64,000 nt of DNA, from contig CAVNZM010000005.1 in NCBI GenBank assembly GCA_963693365.1, positions 5,270,001-5,334,000 of the forward strand, read 5' to 3'. The DNA is from Amoebidium appalachense. Its lineage: Eukaryota > Ichthyosporea. Made by a program: the position numbers and the translations under genes. Positions 45,124 through 64,000 of this stretch are shown piece by piece (position 1 is the stretch's first letter; each line of letters starts with the position of its first letter). The notes under the pieces are model-generated. The model ran no database searches. It saw nothing but the letters and a program-made list of their open reading frames with translations, and was not told where the DNA came from.

Positions 45124-45905
45124 TGTATCAATTGTGGGAGATATTATATGAGAGCTTAGGTTTTTACTCCTGTTCCAGTTTATTACTGTGAATACTACGA
45201 ACTGCAATAAGATATCGTCACCCTTCTACGAATTTATCTTTCTGAATCAGATCAAGCACGAACTACTAGCGTGCATAGAACATACACGCATGCTGAATGA
45301 CTGTAAATACTGTTTGCTCTCTCTCTCTCTCTCTCACTCTCCCCCTCTCCCTCTCTCTCTCTGTTAAGATTGTAGTTATGGATGCTCTCTCTTCTCTCTC
45401 TCTCTCTGTGAAAACGGATACAGTCTGATTTTAATACGGAAACTCCTTCACCTTTCGACCTCTTTAACACCAAGGCAATTGAAAAATTAGGACACAGCTT
45501 TAAAAGATTTGAACACCTTTCTTCCCTTCGTTGACAAGGAACTACCTTAACAATGATGTGTAGTTGGCGCCTGAAATTACCGTGCCGGTTGCGCAAATAC
45601 ATATTGCGAAAATTTAGTTTATCCACAAGCTATCTCTGCCGCTTGTACACACGATGACGGCCTGGTGCCGGTTTTTTCCCTGCTGGCTGGCCGAAAAAAT
45701 AGTTGATGCTCTGTGATTGCCATCATGTCAGTTATTTCCGATCCCCCCCCCCCCTCCCCCCAAAAAAATATGCACACACACACATTACCACTATTACTCC
45801 CCCCTCCCCCCCCTCAAACACACCCCTGCCCACATACATGCATGCACACACGCACAAGATGAGAAGGGGAGAAAAGAGAAGCAGAAACGGTGAATGGGGC
45901 CGCCT

Positions 45906-45953
<48 letters not shown>

Positions 45954-46135
45954 AATCAAACCCCAAAGAATAAACTACACCGGCACAATTACTTTCGTGT
46001 ACCCACACACATCAACACCCATATCAACACCCACTGCACCCACCCACATACACAAGAGAAATAGAACGAGAGAGTCATGCACGTGACCTCCAACCACACC
46101 CACCCACCCGTCACTTCTGTACCCCACGCGCCCAC
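44741..46135. other. Convergent 3' region between the unknown gene and SLX4
   Basis: Contains CTA/CTT trinucleotides (44788-44830), a (GT)n-poly(G) pair (45071-45122), two pyrimidine CT tracts (45318-45410) and a 45-base G-run (45906-45951). A minus-strand AATAAA (45179-45184) could end SLX4. A phase-0 minus exon 45661-45614 (15 codons, reading AVIVCTSG, then TAA) could be the last SLX4 exon. No other gene is supported. Confidence 0.45.
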
Positions 46136-62342
<16,207 letters not shown>

Positions 62343-62929
62343 ACCCTCGCGTTAATCTTGCGCAAAAAGTTAGTGTTATTTTAAGGACGTACTAAGGTTA
62401 GTGCTTGTGCAAGTGAAGCTTGTTTCCGAAGCATCGTGCTAACTTGTTTTCCTTTCAGAAAGCAACATTCGGGGAGTCCAAAAGGGGTAAATAGCAAGTA
62501 TATGTGCTATGATTTGGACCTCCAGTGATGTGTTGCGTATATAGGCCTATACACGGCTATACACGGTAGAAAGAGCATATAGTAGGGTTCCGAGAAAGTT
62601 TGCGCCCGTCAAGCTTGTACAACTTGGCAAGCCCAAAGCGCAGTCACAGCGGCTGTTTTTTGAAAGTGGCGCGCGATTCTCAAAAACCAATCTAACTTTG
62701 AAAAAAATAAACGTTTTTGGAAGTGTTATTTACACTTTTGATTGGTTGTAATCATTTTGGCGGTTGGTTTGATCTGAGCCTATGGCGGCTGCGCGGCTCA
62801 GAACAACCGCAAAAGAGAACTTCCCGGCGAAAAGGGAAAGAGGAGTGACTGTACTGTTTTGTTCTGTTTGGTGCAGTTCATAGCCAGCATTTTCTGACAG
62901 TTATAAGAGAGTACAGCACAAAAGAGAGA
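62343..62929. promoter_or_regulatory. Bidirectional promoter, SLX4 and survivin-like gene
   Basis: A 587-bp gap between divergent start codons, free of microsatellites. It contains an E2F-like TGGCGCGC near 62667, a CCAAT box in ACCAATC near 62687 and an inverted one in GATTGG near 62740. CCAAT and E2F-type sites are usual in promoters of cell-cycle genes. No TATA box is evident. Roles are inferred from motifs. Confidence 0.55.
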
Positions 62930-63381
62930 ATGGGGCCCAAAAAGCCAGTTTTAGACAACTACAGAACACTGGAGGCTCGTCTGGAGTCGTTCAAGAAATG
63001 GCCCATCGCAGAAACTGCAAAGGCCAGCGGTAAAAGGGTAGGCCCTCACTTTATTATCCATGGCATAACTTGGTAGTAAAACGTAGGCTTTAATTCGGGG
63101 AGTTGGGAGCGTTGCAGGTCAACTTTAAAAATCCGGAAACTTAACACAAGGGACAACTTCTCATGGAAGATTTGCTGGCATGACTTCGTGTCTCCCTATC
63201 TGCCCTCTTCCACACCGCTTTGCCCTTCTGAACCAAATGCAGCCACTAATGTTTCGTAACGCAGCTGGCAGAGGCTGGGTTTTATCGCATCTCAACGAAG
63301 CAACCAGGGAGCCGCAACACCACGTGCTTCAGTTGCCAGAAGTGCCTGGAAGGCTGGGAGAGTGATGACGACCCTATGCAT
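62930..63381 (+). CDS. Survivin (BIRC5)-like BIR protein, 5' part
   Basis: Likely chromosomal passenger complex subunit, acting with INCENP, borealin and Aurora B. Exon 1 is 62930-63037 (ATG in GAGAATGG) and ends AAAAGG|GTAGGC. Exon 2 begins at 63265 after AACGCAG, phase 0. Exon 1 has DNYRTLEARLESFKKWPI (survivin: ...EARL.TFKNWPF). Exon 2 has LAEAGFYR (survivin MAEAGF), CFSCQKCLEGWE and SDDDPM (survivin CFFC.KELEGWEPDDDPI). The first two zinc cysteines are present. The remaining His and Cys should come 17 and 24 residues after the second Cys, but the frame gives H at +15 and then HC in a compressed block before a stop at about 63424. The exon therefore probably ends near 63378-63381 and the ligands lie on a further exon. 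That exon and the coiled-coil C-terminus were not found. The remaining 63.4-64.0 kb shows no clear exon. Confidence 0.8.
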
Positions 63382-64000
63382 GTGTCCCCTCACTGTCTGT
63401 TTGTCCTCTGTATTGCAATACAATAGGGATAATATAGTCGAGGTGTTGGCGACGGTTAGGGAAAAGAAGAATGGTGAGCTGAATTTTGGGTTTGTGATGC
63501 ATTTCAAAAAACTGGGGATAGGAGAGCTGGTGTGGAGTTGCAGGAGGATGAGTCGGGACACAGGGGATTTTTGAACTGGCATGGTTAGACACTGAAATGG
63601 GGGTGTAAGGCTTGGCGGACCAGCCGTTTTCATGTGCTATAATTACCACATCTGGTGTATGGATTCCAAGAACCGCACACTCTTTTTATATTGCCCTGTT
63701 GCCTGGTCGTTTTTTTAGTATGTGTACTAGTGGCTAGGTGCGCCATTTCTCTTACGCACACATGAGCCCATGCTGGGAAACTAGACAGCAGGTCTTACTT
63801 AGTTGTTCTCACGTGCAGTGCCGAACATAAGCGCGGCACCGAAAACCGGTGCAGGTACCTTGAACGTCAAGATTTGAAGTTCAGGTTGTCCACTTTTAAG
63901 GACAATTGGCCACATCCCGTTGGTGGAACATGGAAGGCAACTCCAGAAACGGTGGGGCCTGTTATGTTTCCATGTGCTATCCTGGGTGTGGGTGCATTGT

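Noticed and set aside
45252-45626. Minus-strand frame of 124 codons downstream of SLX4
   Set aside because: Half of it is the translation of a CT repeat (RERERE), and it does not join in phase with SLX4.

Overview
The window comes from a eukaryotic nuclear genome. Genes are split by canonical GT..AG introns, and dinucleotide repeats and very long G or C homopolymers fill the introns and intergenic DNA. A T-box transcription factor narrows the source to Opisthokonta, because T-box genes are known from animals, filastereans, ichthyosporeans and a few early-branching fungi. A unicellular holozoan or a non-bilaterian animal fits best. The species cannot be named from the sequence.

Left part (1-7.6 kb): a satellite-like array (about 1.74-4.96 kb) of roughly 200-350 bp units, each with C-runs and a GTTCC(C/T)CAGGAAC palindrome, flanked by GT, GA and homopolymer tracts. 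7.77-12.88 kb (minus): a complete five-exon T-box gene of 692 aa with a TATA box. 13-33 kb is mobile-element country: a PIF/Harbinger (Tourist-like) MITE, an array built on GCGAGCGAAGCGAGC, one decayed non-LTR retrotransposon with an FADD motif, several 5'-truncated LINE 3' ends, a 183-bp tandem array, a DIRS-like RT remnant, and two small gene fragments of unknown function.

Right part (33.4-64 kb) is the gene-rich half: an 11-exon ThrE/PRM10-family membrane protein (minus, 450 aa); a plus-strand gene of unknown function (343 aa or longer); a very large SLX4 homologue (minus, 18 exons, at least 1754 aa) with three UBZ4 fingers, a UIM-like motif, a MUS81-type SAP region and the SLX1-binding C-terminal domain; and, divergent from SLX4 across 587 bp, the 5' end of a survivin (BIRC5)-like BIR gene on the plus strand. 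SLX4 acts in DNA crosslink and replication-fork repair and survivin in chromosome segregation, so a shared cell-cycle promoter is plausible.

Exon models were built by hand from splice signals. For T-box and ThrE every intron phase agrees and the total is a whole number of codons. For SLX4 all 18 exons agree in phase; the exact stop codon is not settled.
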